A model generated the notes under the pieces. It was not told the DNA's origin. It made no database searches and worked only from the letters and a program-made list of their open reading frames with translations. Positions 54,450 to 64,000 of a DNA stretch of 64,000 nt are shown here, piece by piece. This DNA is from Pseudobacteroides sp035370245 (GTDB lineage: Bacteria; Bacillota; Clostridia; Acetivibrionales; DSM-2933): NCBI GenBank assembly GCA_035370245.1, contig DAOOVO010000002.1:17726-81725 (forward strand), read 5' to 3'. The first letter of the stretch is position 1; each line of letters begins with the position of its first letter. The position numbers were made by a program, and so were the translations under genes.

Positions 54450-55721
54450 TTATTCTTTCTGTATCATTGCCATTGTCTTATCATATACTTTAGTTCTGTT
54501 TCTTCCCTCCCTCTTGGCTTGATATAGTGCCAAGTCTGCTGTCTTTATCAAGTCATCCTTGTTATCGCTGTATAATGGAAGAGCAGAAACCCCTATACTG
54601 CAGCTAATTGACGGTATGTCAATATCACCGTATGGAGGCATGTACGCTTTTTCGACAGTCTGTCTTACCCTTTCCGCAATATCATATGCAATCCCAATTT
54701 CAGTTGAGGGCAACACTACAACAAATTCTTCTCCACCATACCTGGCAACAAGATCCGTTACTCTTACTTCTTTTACAACCAGCTTTGCAAAAAGTGCCAA
54801 AACATGGTCTCCTGCAAAATGACCATAATTATCATTGATCCTCTTAAAAAAGTCTATGTCGAGAATCATTATACTAAGGCTCTCTTTAGAACTTAATGCT
54901 CTGTCAACTTGTTTCTTTAAATAATCAATAAAGTAACCTCTATTGTAAACCTTTGTAAGGTTGTCATACTTGGAGGTCTTATCCAGAGTTGATATTTTAC
55001 GTCTGCTTTTAATCAGTGTTTTAGCTATCTCAGTATAAGATTTTATTTTTTGAATCAATGCATCATCAAATTCATTTTCATATTGACTGTAAAGCTGAAG
55101 AACGCTCTGAGGTGAGTCGATACTTACAATTGTAAGGCAAACATAACTACCATGCTTATATTCATTAAGCTGATATGCACATTTAATCCCGTTCTGTATA
55201 CTTGCAATCCTGCATTCCCTTCCTGTACGTATAACAGGACAGCTTCTTGGGGACATATTGCAAAGCGGTACTTTCTCATGTCCAATCCTTTGCCAGGGAT
55301 TTTCAACACTGATATCCATACCTTCCACAGGAATAGTATTTTTATAAAACAATGTAATATTATTAACCGATACAGTACGACATATAAACTCGTACATTCT
55401 TTCATAAACTTCTCTTTCCGTCTGAGCATTATGAATTGAATCGGTAAAATCTTTAAAATTTTTAAGCTCTTTTATATATGTCCTTTCTATAGTAATTCTG
55501 TTAAATATTATACCAAGCAGAAAAAATATAATAACTGTAGAGATAGATACAAGCACAACAAAAGGCACATGTAATGCTATATGATTGGTTTTATACTCAT
55601 CCAAATAATCATTTATAAACATAAAAGCTGCTGTACCCATTGATAAACATAAAGCAATAGATATGATAAATATGAGTAAATAGCTTATTTTTCCTTTTTC
55701 AGGTGCTCTGTTTTTTGCCAA
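54450..55721 (-). CDS. Membrane diguanylate cyclase (GAF-GGDEF)
   Basis: A 423-residue protein with two membrane helices (about 13-35 and 50-73), a GAF-like sensory domain (about 95-240) and a GGDEF domain (about 255-415). The active site is YGGEEF, and RVTD five residues before it is a complete inhibitory I-site, so it should make c-di-GMP and be feedback-inhibited. The GAF region includes four cysteines (CNMSPRSCP and GRECRIASIQNGIKC), which could bind a metal, heme-like group or sense redox. It appears monocistronic. Confidence 0.9.
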   Translation of the reverse strand: MAKNRAPEKGKISYLLIFIISIALCLSMGTAAFMFINDYLDEYKTNHIALHVPFVVLVSISTVIIFFLLGIIFNRITIERTYIKELKNFKDFTDSIHNAQTEREVYERMYEFICRTVSVNNITLFYKNTIPVEGMDISVENPWQRIGHEKVPLCNMSPRSCPVIRTGRECRIASIQNGIKCAYQLNEYKHGSYVCLTIVSIDSPQSVLQLYSQYENEFDDALIQKIKSYTEIAKTLIKSRRKISTLDKTSKYDNLTKVYNRGYFIDYLKKQVDRALSSKESLSIMILDIDFFKRINDNYGHFAGDHVLALFAKLVVKEVRVTDLVARYGGEEFVVVLPSTEIGIAYDIAERVRQTVEKAYMPPYGDIDIPSISCSIGVSALPLYSDNKDDLIKTADLALYQAKREGRNRTKVYDKTMAMIQKE

Positions 55722-55872
55722 AAATGTTCATCCTTTCTCTAATAATTTGTTGTACTTTTATTATATCGGAATTTTTACTGGTTTATTTTATAGTAATACT
55801 TCAGCAAAATTTTAACAGATGTGAAAAGGCCCATTTATCAGGCCTTTTCACATCATAATATAATACCTAATA

Positions 55873-55937
55873 GATTAAATACGATTAATCTTTTTCATTT
55901 ATATCTGCTAAATGTAAGATTAATAACATATTTAATA
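55873..55937. repeat. Dispersed palindromic repeat, copy D
   Basis: Arms ATTAATCTTTTTCATTTA and TAAATGTAAGATTAAT around TATCTGC, with outer ATTAAATA and AACATATTTAATA. It lies between the diguanylate cyclase and the large surface-protein gene and ends 12 bases before that gene's stop. Confidence 0.75.
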
Positions 55938-55948
55938 CAGATATTATA

Positions 55949-58900
55949 TTATTTGAGGTTAAATACCGACTCATCTGAATATCCAAGCCTCTTTTTTGTT
56001 ATAGGATCAAATGCTTCCAGTTTTCCTGTCACTGTATAGCTCGAACCCGTTACATTGTTTTTGAAATATACATTTATTTTAATCTTCTGTTCCATCGTGT
56101 CAAATTTTACATTGTTTATGGTTACATCCCCAAAAGGCTTTCCGCCCAAATCGGTATAGGAATATGTCATCTCTTCCATAGCAGGAGCCATTCCATTTGT
56201 TGTATCAACCTCTATACGGTCAATCACACTTTGAGGATCTACAATAGTATTGCCCTTTTTAACCTGTAATGTCAAGTCATAGTTAATAGGCCTTATATCA
56301 TTGAGCTTGAGATTGTCTGTGCCAATTGTTACACTAAGGTTCTTTACGTTTCCTCCACTGCTCATTGCACTTAATGAAGGCTTGAGGATCTTTACATTAT
56401 TGAGAACGAAAGTGTTTTCTTCCATATCACGGGTATTTACCACACCCGACTCGCTTGCACGCAATGTAAAATCGTATCTGGCACTGTTTAAATTTTTAAA
56501 TTTCATAACAAATGCAATTTCTTCCGCTTGATTAGGGCCAAGTCTTATTTTATTGGGATAACCCTTTGCATCCAGACTCAATATCCAGGACTCTCTTGCT
56601 TTAATATTTTTGTAATCGTTTGTCGGTTGAACATCCCACAAACTTGAGTTAAAGACTGACGTTAAGTCATAAGTTTGAGTCTTTGAACCATTATTGGCTA
56701 CCAAAGCCTTCACAACCAGATTATCCTTTCCGTTCCAACCATTGTCATCGGTATCATCAAAGTTTACAGATACCTTTGACATCCATCCTATTAGGTTGTA
56801 ACAGAACTTGTAATCCTCAACAGCCTTACCTCCGGACCTTACAACATTTTTGGTAATTCCGCATCCCACATCGTTTGTAGTAATTACAATTCTTCCGGCC
56901 GGTCCGTTTGTGCTTTCAACGTTCCTTACCACCATATTGGGGTATAGAGTACCGTTATTGGGATCCTGAATATTCAGTATCACTTCATCTGTCGGTAGAA
57001 GATTGGATATATATCTGTTATCGTCATTGAGCCATTCCTCACCATCACCTAACATTGAAATCTCACTTGTTTTATTCATTAATGACGGTGTAACGGCACG
57101 ACTGGATTTTTCAGGATCTATTGTAAATATATTATCAAACAATGGATGCATTTTTCCGTCTTTATAAACCGGAACCTGGGCATATTTAAAATTGTTGCCC
57201 GGACGTATGGATACGAAATCAACCTGATCTGTAAATCCGTCTCCGGCTTTTATCTCCAATCCAAGACAATTCTCCCACCATAACTGGCCTCCGGCATTTA
57301 GGAAAGCCTTCATCTTTTCTTGAATATCGGCTGAATAAGTAATTTTACCGTGAGATGCCTGGAACAATAAATCATAGCTCTTAGCTATTTTTTCAGGAGT
57401 AAGATTCGGATCGTCAATGGAAACCTCCCAATATTTGAAAAGCTTGGACTTTGTGATGTTCTCGGAATATCCTACAACCCCTGTTCCCGTGATGTCTGCT
57501 TCAAGATCTGTTTGAGCTTTGGCAATACTCCTTAAGTCATTGAAATATGTAGAAGGATCCCAGTATATTGGGGTTGATGAATTTTGAACCGGAGCATTTG
57601 GCATCTTTGCAGAATTGTACTTTGCAGTATCCGCAAATTCGTACTTGTTATAAGCCGGAGGATATGGGTTAACCAGCTCCCAATCCATGGGTTTGTTAAT
57701 ATTTCTGTCTAAGAGCTCCAGCAAAGTAAAATCGGGATTCGGGTCATTAACCTCCTTATTGTTTATGGAATCCCAAGAAGGTGCAGGAAGTGTCAAAATA
57801 CCAACATTTACCTTCCTCTTTTTCATAGTAATTCTCGGCACCTGGATGGTTTTACCCGGTTCAGGTTTAATGAAATTGTTTTCTTTTTGATTTAACGCAT
57901 TATATATGAATGTGGCAGCTTCAGCTCTGGTAACAGGATTCTTTGGATTTAAGTATCCGTTCTGATCTCCCTTCATAAGGGATTTCTCCAAAGCAAGCTC
58001 AATAAAATATTTAAAGGAATCGGTGATTTTATCATAGTCCTTGTCTCTGTAATTATTTAATTTAGCAGCAGGCTCACGATCGGGATCAAGCACAAAGACT
58101 TTTCCGTCCTTATTGTAATCAAGACGTCTCGCACCGATTATAGCCATTGCAAACTCTTCACGTCTTACTTTTTTATTTTCTGCATATTCCTTTGAGCTGA
58201 ATGCTTTACGGGTATTAAGATCGATTTTTGACATCTTTTCCTTGAAGAAATAGTTATAATAGGTCTTCATGTACTGGTAAGCCCAAAAATCTGTGGGTAT
58301 ATCGGATATCTTAGTATAATTTTCAGGTTTGAATGAACTGTCATTTTCAGCAATTGAATATTTCATCACATTGAAGGTCATGTATGCCACATGCTCTCCA
58401 ATAATCGATTCCTTCGGCATATATGTATCATTACCCTTACCGAATATAATTCCCTTGCTGGCCAACTCCATTACCTGAATATAAAACCAATCTGAAAGCT
58501 TTACATCAGTGAATGCTTTGGAATAAGTTACCTTATTTATTCTTATTGCCGATATTGAAGCCATACCACGTTTCGCAACACAATTGAGTGTAAGCTTGCC
58601 GTCGTCCATGACCTTTACAAGGTATGGTCCTTTCTTCTCCCATCTTTGTCCCGACTTCTGACTGTCAACGGTATCTATAACCGCTCCGTTGGCAATCACA
58701 TCAAATACCTGCTTGTTTTCCTTCAAAATATCGGATGTATAAAGATAAACCTCATACACGCTATTTTTATTCACATTCATGGAAAACTCAATATTATATC
58801 CTTTTATACTTGTATTTATAAGCTTTGATAGTTCACCATCCAACTGGGGCTGCTCTTCAAAGGGATCAAATGCAAACCAGTCTATAGAATTTAAAATACT

Positions 58901-59854
58901 TCCACCTGAGTTGTCAACGAGATACAAATCATGAATGCCTGTTACTTTATAGCTCAATGGGCTTTCATAACAACCGATTTCATTTGTCATACCTGTGGAG
59001 TAAATAGTACAAATGGTAGTACCATCGGGGCTGTCCACCTTAACATCAAAAGAACCGTTAATATTGTTAGCAAGGCGTGCTTTAAACTTTGCAGGCCCCT
59101 CAGTGCCAAAATCCATGGATTTATATAAATAATAGTTGCTTCCGTTTGAATCATATTCTTTCGCTTTGACAGGATCAAATGCACCCTTTGTGAATTTAAA
59201 CCAGTTCAAATTGCATATACCGTTGTCCCTCTCACCTGTAAATATAAGGAATACCTTATGCAACCCTTCTATACTTCCCGTAAGACCGCATGAAACATCC
59301 ACATAATTCTGGAAGCCACCTGTATTTTTTACACTGCACTTTCCTACAAGCTCTCCGCTCGGATGGTCAAGTCTCACTTCAATATTTCCGCCCTCGGTTT
59401 CAGTAGCAACACGTGCTACAAATCCCTTTGTTCCTTTAGGAAAATACAAGAAATCATAACCTGCAAAATCGCCATTGCCGATGTAAGCAAGGCTCTTTCC
59501 TCCATCAACATCCTGACAATCTTCTATAGTAAGTCCGTTATTTACTGTCAATGTCTCAGCTTCTATTCTTGTTAATGCATTGACCTTTCCACCTTGCTCG
59601 GCGGCTGTTGAAAACTGTGGCTCCTTTGCCATTACCGTTAAATTGCTTACAGAAGCTTGTTTTATAAATGTAGTACCGTCATAATTAACATCATCTGTGC
59701 CTGAAAGATTGATACTCATAACAGGAGTTGTAGTCCTTGTACAATATGGACTAACCTTTGTTGATGCTGTGTCTGCAAAAGCCGGTATACCCGTTGCAAA
59801 AAAGACAACTAGCATGAACATTGAAATACATCTTTTTACTCCACTACTGTTCAT
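55949..59854 (-). CDS. Large surface protein: two CBM6-like, SLH repeats, GATase-like region
   Basis: A 1301-residue exported protein. Signal peptide (about 1-27), a clear CBM6 (about 94-222, RIEAETL and NLNWFKF), a second weaker CBM6-like unit (about 230-330), a carbohydrate-binding-like unit (about 340-440), then three SLH-type segments (about 444-505, 510-590 and 605-655, with YFIELALEKSLMKGDQNGYL and TRAEAATFIYNAL) that anchor to the wall. Residues about 680-1010 resemble a ThuA/glutamine-amidotransferase-like fold (SYDLLFQASHGK and FLNAGGQLWWENC). The last 290 residues are beta-rich. No glycosidase motif is seen, so it may be a polysaccharide-binding wall protein. It is divergent from the next large secreted gene. 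Confidence 0.8.
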   Translation of the reverse strand: MNSSGVKRCISMFMLVVFFATGIPAFADTASTKVSPYCTRTTTPVMSINLSGTDDVNYDGTTFIKQASVSNLTVMAKEPQFSTAAEQGGKVNALTRIEAETLTVNNGLTIEDCQDVDGGKSLAYIGNGDFAGYDFLYFPKGTKGFVARVATETEGGNIEVRLDHPSGELVGKCSVKNTGGFQNYVDVSCGLTGSIEGLHKVFLIFTGERDNGICNLNWFKFTKGAFDPVKAKEYDSNGSNYYLYKSMDFGTEGPAKFKARLANNINGSFDVKVDSPDGTTICTIYSTGMTNEIGCYESPLSYKVTGIHDLYLVDNSGGSILNSIDWFAFDPFEEQPQLDGELSKLINTSIKGYNIEFSMNVNKNSVYEVYLYTSDILKENKQVFDVIANGAVIDTVDSQKSGQRWEKKGPYLVKVMDDGKLTLNCVAKRGMASISAIRINKVTYSKAFTDVKLSDWFYIQVMELASKGIIFGKGNDTYMPKESIIGEHVAYMTFNVMKYSIAENDSSFKPENYTKISDIPTDFWAYQYMKTYYNYFFKEKMSKIDLNTRKAFSSKEYAENKKVRREEFAMAIIGARRLDYNKDGKVFVLDPDREPAAKLNNYRDKDYDKITDSFKYFIELALEKSLMKGDQNGYLNPKNPVTRAEAATFIYNALNQKENNFIKPEPGKTIQVPRITMKKRKVNVGILTLPAPSWDSINNKEVNDPNPDFTLLELLDRNINKPMDWELVNPYPPAYNKYEFADTAKYNSAKMPNAPVQNSSTPIYWDPSTYFNDLRSIAKAQTDLEADITGTGVVGYSENITKSKLFKYWEVSIDDPNLTPEKIAKSYDLLFQASHGKITYSADIQEKMKAFLNAGGQLWWENCLGLEIKAGDGFTDQVDFVSIRPGNNFKYAQVPVYKDGKMHPLFDNIFTIDPEKSSRAVTPSLMNKTSEISMLGDGEEWLNDDNRYISNLLPTDEVILNIQDPNNGTLYPNMVVRNVESTNGPAGRIVITTNDVGCGITKNVVRSGGKAVEDYKFCYNLIGWMSKVSVNFDDTDDNGWNGKDNLVVKALVANNGSKTQTYDLTSVFNSSLWDVQPTNDYKNIKARESWILSLDAKGYPNKIRLGPNQAEEIAFVMKFKNLNSARYDFTLRASESGVVNTRDMEENTFVLNNVKILKPSLSAMSSGGNVKNLSVTIGTDNLKLNDIRPINYDLTLQVKKGNTIVDPQSVIDRIEVDTTNGMAPAMEEMTYSYTDLGGKPFGDVTINNVKFDTMEQKIKINVYFKNNVTGSSYTVTGKLEAFDPITKKRLGYSDESVFNLK

Positions 59855-60081
59855 ATTTTTATCCTCTCCTTATTCATATATGTTAAGCCATAGGCTTATA
59901 AACACATGAACAAAACCCCATACCTTATTATTTTATCAAATATGGAAGATTAATGAAAGCACAAAATTATGAACACTTTGTATACATAAAGTAAAGAAAT
60001 TATTAGCACCGAACATAAACTATTTTCAGCTTCTAGCTGATATGATAATATATTGGCATAAAGATTTTGGAGGTTTTCAGT

Positions 60082-62799
60082 TTGAAAAGGGTAGTTCTTT
60101 TTTTATTTTTTATTTTTGTGTCATTTGAATTTGGTATGCCTCATCATGTGAAGGCCGAAGAAATTCTAGAGAAAATTACTTTGGAAAATTCATTAAAGCT
60201 ATTCAATGAAAGCATGAATTTATTTTATGGAATGAAAAACATTGATAAAAATGATCCCCTTACATGGTTTTTCAGCAACAATATTGTACGAAACGGCAAT
60301 TATTATTCATTAAACACCGATATAATAAAAAATGCTATAAACAATGAGAATTATAATAATTTATTTATCGTGTACGGAAGCGAATACAGTGTCCCCGATA
60401 ACAATCGAGTCTATTTTGAGGGTAAGCTTCAACCCCGGTATCTGGGCTTCAATATAAACGGAGACAGCCACGAAAATCCTGACTACCCTTTCAACAGTTG
60501 GTCGGGCTGGAAAATACCCGAAAGAATATTTATTAAAAACCCATGGAATAATATAGAGCTCTGTAATTATTACAAACTCAGTAAAAACAGGTTTTCCGGC
60601 TTCGAAATAAAGTTATCCCGTCCTGATAAAACAGAATATATCGGAAATCTGGAAAAAAACATTCAGCTTGGCCTTGATTTGATCTTTGGTGGCAAAACAG
60701 GAAAAGACATATTGGTTAACCCTAATAATTTTGCAGATACAATGCTTTACGATGCGGGTACAAAACCCATTGATCCAGATACAGGAAGAGCCGGGTTATG
60801 GTCTGACTTTCTTTATGTCATTCAGCCTCCTACATATTATTCCTGGGGATATGGACATATTTTTAAATCTAATGGAAGTGGTTTTGATTACATGACTATT
60901 CCAATTGCTCCTTTCGTACTTGTTAAGGATAACATTTCTGTACATCTCAATTCACTGCCGTCAATCTCTATATATGAAAACACAGAAGCCACTATTTCTG
61001 CATATGCCACTGCCGATACCGATAAAAATATTAAAACTTCCGCACATTGGCAGGGTTTTGACTCCTCAGGCAAAACTGTATTTGATGTAAAGAATCCTGA
61101 ATTTACTATTGAAAACGGTATTAAACAATCAACAATCAAAACTCCATTGTTAAAATCGGGAAAATACAAATTCATGTTAACCGTTAACGATCCATCAGAC
61201 CCAAATCCTGCGGAAAGCATCTATACAGATAACACAGTTGAAATATTGGTAAATGTTATTCCAAAAACCTCCATTAAAGGAAGTGTGACATTGGATTATG
61301 ATGTCCTATCAAGAGACTTTAATCATCCTTTGAATAATGGCCATAATATAACCGCTGAACTTCATTTAGCTGAAACCACCGATAAGGTCAAGTATACATG
61401 GATACCTAATACTACAAACGGTGCTCTTGACATAACAAAAAATGACCCTCAAAACGTATTATCCGGATTTAAAATCACAAATAATCCACAGGAAGTAAAC
61501 TCCAATAATACAACAGTTGTGAAAGCACCTGTTGCAACTGCAAATATAAATAGGAAATCCCTCGGTGACAACCCTGGATGGATTTATGCACGGAATCTTG
61601 TAGACCTTATAGCTACACCTGTAATCAATTACTCCGGTTCGGTGACAAGGGAGTTTAAAAAGGAGATATACGGAATTGTAAGCTATACTGAATTAGGAGA
61701 CGAAACATCAGGTGAAACAAGACAAGTGCCAAACTTCGGTTGGTTGTATGACGGCGGAGGCAATACAAGTGCTTTATTCAGTCCTCTTGGAAATGAACCT
61801 ATAACAGTTGTTGCACATGTGTTCAACGGCAGAGCTAATCTTTCTATACAAAGGAAATTCAGGGAAGAATTTGCAGCTAATGAAAGCACTGTAACAAAGA
61901 AAAAATTGTACTGGGTAAGCCAGCCAATCAACCTTGATGTACACCGCTGGATGAAGCATCTTACAAGCAGCGGTGCTGTAAAATCCCTTGAGGCAAGACC
62001 GGGTCAATTTGACAGAGTATTTAAAGGCCAGGAAGAAGCGGAAATTACATATAAAATCGATATACCAATAAGCAAATACTATGAACTTGACAGGAAAAAT
62101 GCCAGCAACCGAGAACCTACAAGCAATAAGAACTATCCCCGTGTACAATTTGCTTTCGATAGGGATTACGACAACATTCTCTATCCTATAAAATCTGGTT
62201 ACTACTTTAATCCTGCCGGAAAATACAGTGTTACTTTAAAAACAGTAACATACAAGAATCGTCGCGAGCTGACCCAGAACCACAAGGATTTACTGGAATC
62301 CATACAGAATTCTTTCCGTTTTTCTTCGAATCTAATATATCAGGAATCAAAGAAGAAATACAACTTGAATCTCAACAGAACAGACAGTCTGATTAACATA
62401 ACAAAAAGCCAAACACAATCAACATATGAATTGATTCCTCATTCTCCAAATGAGAATGGCATTACCCATGAACTATTTAGAGAAATACTTGAAGGCTGGA
62501 ACGAATCAGGCACATTAGATTCATACACCAACTATAAATACAGGGAATTTGTAAGTGATTCCAATGCCCCTATATATAAAGTAACAGAAACTACAATTCT
62601 TACCTTTGAAGTAAACAAGGACAACAAAAAGCTTTATACAGACTATGATATGCCTGAAGGAAACAACTATTGGATGCAGGCAAGCTTTAATGATTTTACT
62701 TATAAGGGCATGTACATTAAGGGAACAGGCGTGCTGGACAATATTAACATAAGCGTCGTTGATTCGGCATACAACGACCAGTTCAGCAGTGAGAATTAA
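60082..62799 (+). CDS. Large secreted protein of unknown function
   Basis: About 905 residues from a TTG at 60082, selected because GGAGG lies eight bases upstream. A signal peptide (about 1-25, ending KA-EE) is followed by long stretches of beta-rich sequence with repeated N-x-x-Y and D-x-D patterns and a Pro-rich Ig-like unit (residues about 290-400). I recognise no catalytic motif; similar large proteins in cellulolytic Clostridia and Caldicellulosiruptor are annotated only as conserved. It is divergent from the CBM6/SLH protein and directly upstream of a Cu-amine-oxidase-N gene (73-base gap), suggesting a surface locus. Confidence 0.75.
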   Translation: MKRVVLFLFFIFVSFEFGMPHHVKAEEILEKITLENSLKLFNESMNLFYGMKNIDKNDPLTWFFSNNIVRNGNYYSLNTDIIKNAINNENYNNLFIVYGSEYSVPDNNRVYFEGKLQPRYLGFNINGDSHENPDYPFNSWSGWKIPERIFIKNPWNNIELCNYYKLSKNRFSGFEIKLSRPDKTEYIGNLEKNIQLGLDLIFGGKTGKDILVNPNNFADTMLYDAGTKPIDPDTGRAGLWSDFLYVIQPPTYYSWGYGHIFKSNGSGFDYMTIPIAPFVLVKDNISVHLNSLPSISIYENTEATISAYATADTDKNIKTSAHWQGFDSSGKTVFDVKNPEFTIENGIKQSTIKTPLLKSGKYKFMLTVNDPSDPNPAESIYTDNTVEILVNVIPKTSIKGSVTLDYDVLSRDFNHPLNNGHNITAELHLAETTDKVKYTWIPNTTNGALDITKNDPQNVLSGFKITNNPQEVNSNNTTVVKAPVATANINRKSLGDNPGWIYARNLVDLIATPVINYSGSVTREFKKEIYGIVSYTELGDETSGETRQVPNFGWLYDGGGNTSALFSPLGNEPITVVAHVFNGRANLSIQRKFREEFAANESTVTKKKLYWVSQPINLDVHRWMKHLTSSGAVKSLEARPGQFDRVFKGQEEAEITYKIDIPISKYYELDRKNASNREPTSNKNYPRVQFAFDRDYDNILYPIKSGYYFNPAGKYSVTLKTVTYKNRRELTQNHKDLLESIQNSFRFSSNLIYQESKKKYNLNLNRTDSLINITKSQTQSTYELIPHSPNENGITHELFREILEGWNESGTLDSYTNYKYREFVSDSNAPIYKVTETTILTFEVNKDNKKLYTDYDMPEGNNYWMQASFNDFTYKGMYIKGTGVLDNINISVVDSAYNDQFSSEN

Positions 62800-62872
62800 T
62801 ACGCAATTTTACATGCCTAGTATGATTAAATTGTTATTTGATAAGTTAAAGATTATTGAGGGAGGACAGAAA

Positions 62873-63655
62873 ATGAACAGAAAAATTACATTAGCAATTA
62901 CAGCATTATTATTATTTTTTATGTTTCCAGCAACCGCAAATAGCGACTCATTTATAAAAGTAACTGTAAATGGAAAAACAGTAGAATTTCCCGATGCCCA
63001 GCCATTTATTGATGAAAGCGGCAGAACCCAAGTACCTGCAAGGTTTGTAAGCCAAGCATTAGGCTGCACCGTTGAATGGACTGCTTCCACAGCGACAGTT
63101 ACCATCAAAAAAGGTAACGACACCGTCAAGTTAAAAGTAGGTGAAAACAAAGCTTTTCTAAACAATGTTCAAAAAACCCTTGATACAAAAGCTCAAATTA
63201 AAAATTCCAGAACTTTTGTGCCATTGAGATTTGTAAGCGAAACTTTAGGTGCCAATGTAACATGGGACGGTATAACAAAAACTGTAATTATAACCACCAC
63301 AGCTGCATCAACGTCACTTCCCGAAGGCAAGGAAGTCATAAACGGGTTTGTGGTAACAAGATTTTCTCCTTCCGGCTTACAAGTTGATGGAGTTGAGAAT
63401 AAACCGGGATATTCAGAACTTACCATAATGATCGATTTTTATTCAGGAGATGTACAGGAAATGTTTAAAGAAGCTGAAAGTATACTTTTGCAAAAGTTTG
63501 ACAAAAAGCTTGTTGATGAAGTGATGGCATATGCAAAGCAGAAAACATCAGCTAGATATGTGTTGGAAAGAAAGTCATTTTATAGCGAAAACAAGGAAAT
63601 AATGGTCAGTGGTCAGTATAATGGTCCTCTTGTTTTCTACGTTTTTTCAAAATAG
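62873..63655 (+). CDS. Secreted Cu-amine-oxidase-N domain protein
   Basis: 260 residues from the ATG at 62873 (GGGAGG seven bases upstream). A signal peptide (about 1-22) is followed by a copper-amine-oxidase-N-like module (about 25-140) with GRTQVPARF and SRTFVPLRF motifs, then a C-terminal domain (about 150-260) with LTIMIDFYSGD. The module is frequent on Clostridia surface proteins and probably binds the wall. It lies 73 bases after the large secreted gene and is probably in the same operon. Confidence 0.85.
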   Translation: MNRKITLAITALLLFFMFPATANSDSFIKVTVNGKTVEFPDAQPFIDESGRTQVPARFVSQALGCTVEWTASTATVTIKKGNDTVKLKVGENKAFLNNVQKTLDTKAQIKNSRTFVPLRFVSETLGANVTWDGITKTVIITTTAASTSLPEGKEVINGFVVTRFSPSGLQVDGVENKPGYSELTIMIDFYSGDVQEMFKEAESILLQKFDKKLVDEVMAYAKQKTSARYVLERKSFYSENKEIMVSGQYNGPLVFYVFSK

Positions 63656-63659
63656 GAGG

Positions 63660-64000
63660 CTATAAACTTCCGTATAAACCTCCCTTTAATATCTCGAAAT
63701 ATTCCTTTATTTCGTTAAATACCTCTTCCATGTTAGTCATTCTTTCAGGATAGCTTTTAAACATGTTGATATACTTGATGTTCATGCCTTCCATACACAT
63801 TATTACCAATTCCACTGCCTTATCCCTGTCTATGCCATCCCTGAACTTTGTCTTATCTATATCTTTAATAAGTATGGGAATGTTTTGATCATAAACTTTC
63901 TGATATCTTTCTATTATTTCACTTTTAAGTTCTTGAGGTATATTTAAAAATGATTCCACTGCAATAACTCCTGTTAAAAACAGGTAATATCGATCTTTGA
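63660..64000 (-). CDS. TetR-family regulator, C-terminal fragment at right edge
   Basis: The frame is open from the window end to a stop at 63660, giving at least 113 residues with the start outside the window. The helical sequence ending in ELVIMCMEGMNIKYIN and EIKEYFEILKGGLYG resembles the ligand-binding C-terminal domain of TetR/AcrR repressors. An internal GTG at 63959 is not needed as a start because coding continues upstream through RYYLFLTGVIAV. It converges on the Cu-amine-oxidase-N gene with only four bases between. Confidence 0.7.
   Translation of the reverse strand, partial: KDRYYLFLTGVIAVESFLNIPQELKSEIIERYQKVYDQNIPILIKDIDKTKFRDGIDRDKAVELVIMCMEGMNIKYINMFKSYPERMTNMEEVFNEIKEYFEILKGGLYGSL

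Noticed and set aside
1..64000. tRNA, rRNA and CRISPR arrays
   Set aside because: No cloverleaf sequence, rRNA segment or regularly spaced direct repeats were recognised by eye on either strand.

Overview
The window is AT-rich DNA from an anaerobic, cellulosome-forming Firmicute (Clostridia, Oscillospiraceae/Hungateiclostridiaceae-like). This rests on three dockerin modules, a GH48 processive cellulase, a CBM-GH9-dockerin gene, a SigI/RsgI pair, copper-amine-oxidase-N surface proteins and SLH repeats. All three dockerins carry NMAD/NMSD F-hands with short helices, closer to type-II-like dockerins (as on enzymes of Pseudobacteroides cellulosolvens) than to the S-T type-I dockerins of Acetivibrio thermocellus. 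The species assignment is an inference.

Layout. 1-5.5 kb: a tight minus-strand operon of two unrecognised proteins, an ATP-dependent polynucleotide ligase, a SWIM zinc-finger protein and a HEAT-like repeat protein cut by the left edge; I do not recognise this set as a described system. 5.7-12.1 kb: ArsC/Spx-like protein, a trmB-lysA pair with a palindromic operator candidate, an orphan LamG protein, relic DNA (a small element with inverted ends and an antitoxin tail) and a P-type cation ATPase. 12.6-20.2 kb: M23 peptidase plus bactofilin, a MATE transporter, and a 1572-aa DUF4011-helicase-nuclease protein resembling the Hhe anti-phage architecture. 20.3-23.6 kb: a broken CBM4/Ig/GH9/dockerin gene and the deleted stump of a second copy, with duplicated flanks. 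23.6-38.4 kb: tyrS, disA and radA, then (after two inserted genes) clpC, mcsB, mcsA and ctsR with a perfect CtsR operator, and an EF-G-like GTPase. 38.9-43.2 kb: aroF-tyrA-aroA (the AroA has unusual active-site residues) and rex. 43.4-51.8 kb: ABC-F ATPase, GH48-dockerin, cwlD, sigI-rsgI and a small secreted protein. 51.9-64 kb: glgB, a membrane diguanylate cyclase, a very large CBM6/SLH surface protein, two further secreted proteins and a TetR fragment cut by the right edge.

How it fits together. Chromosomal housekeeping blocks (proteostasis, DNA integrity, aromatic amino acids, redox sensing) are interleaved with cell-surface and polysaccharide functions. SigI/RsgI lies near the GH48 gene and may link envelope or substrate state to surface-protein expression. 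A family of about 65-bp imperfect palindromes occurs four times in intergenic DNA. No tRNA, rRNA, CRISPR array, prophage or intact insertion sequence was seen.
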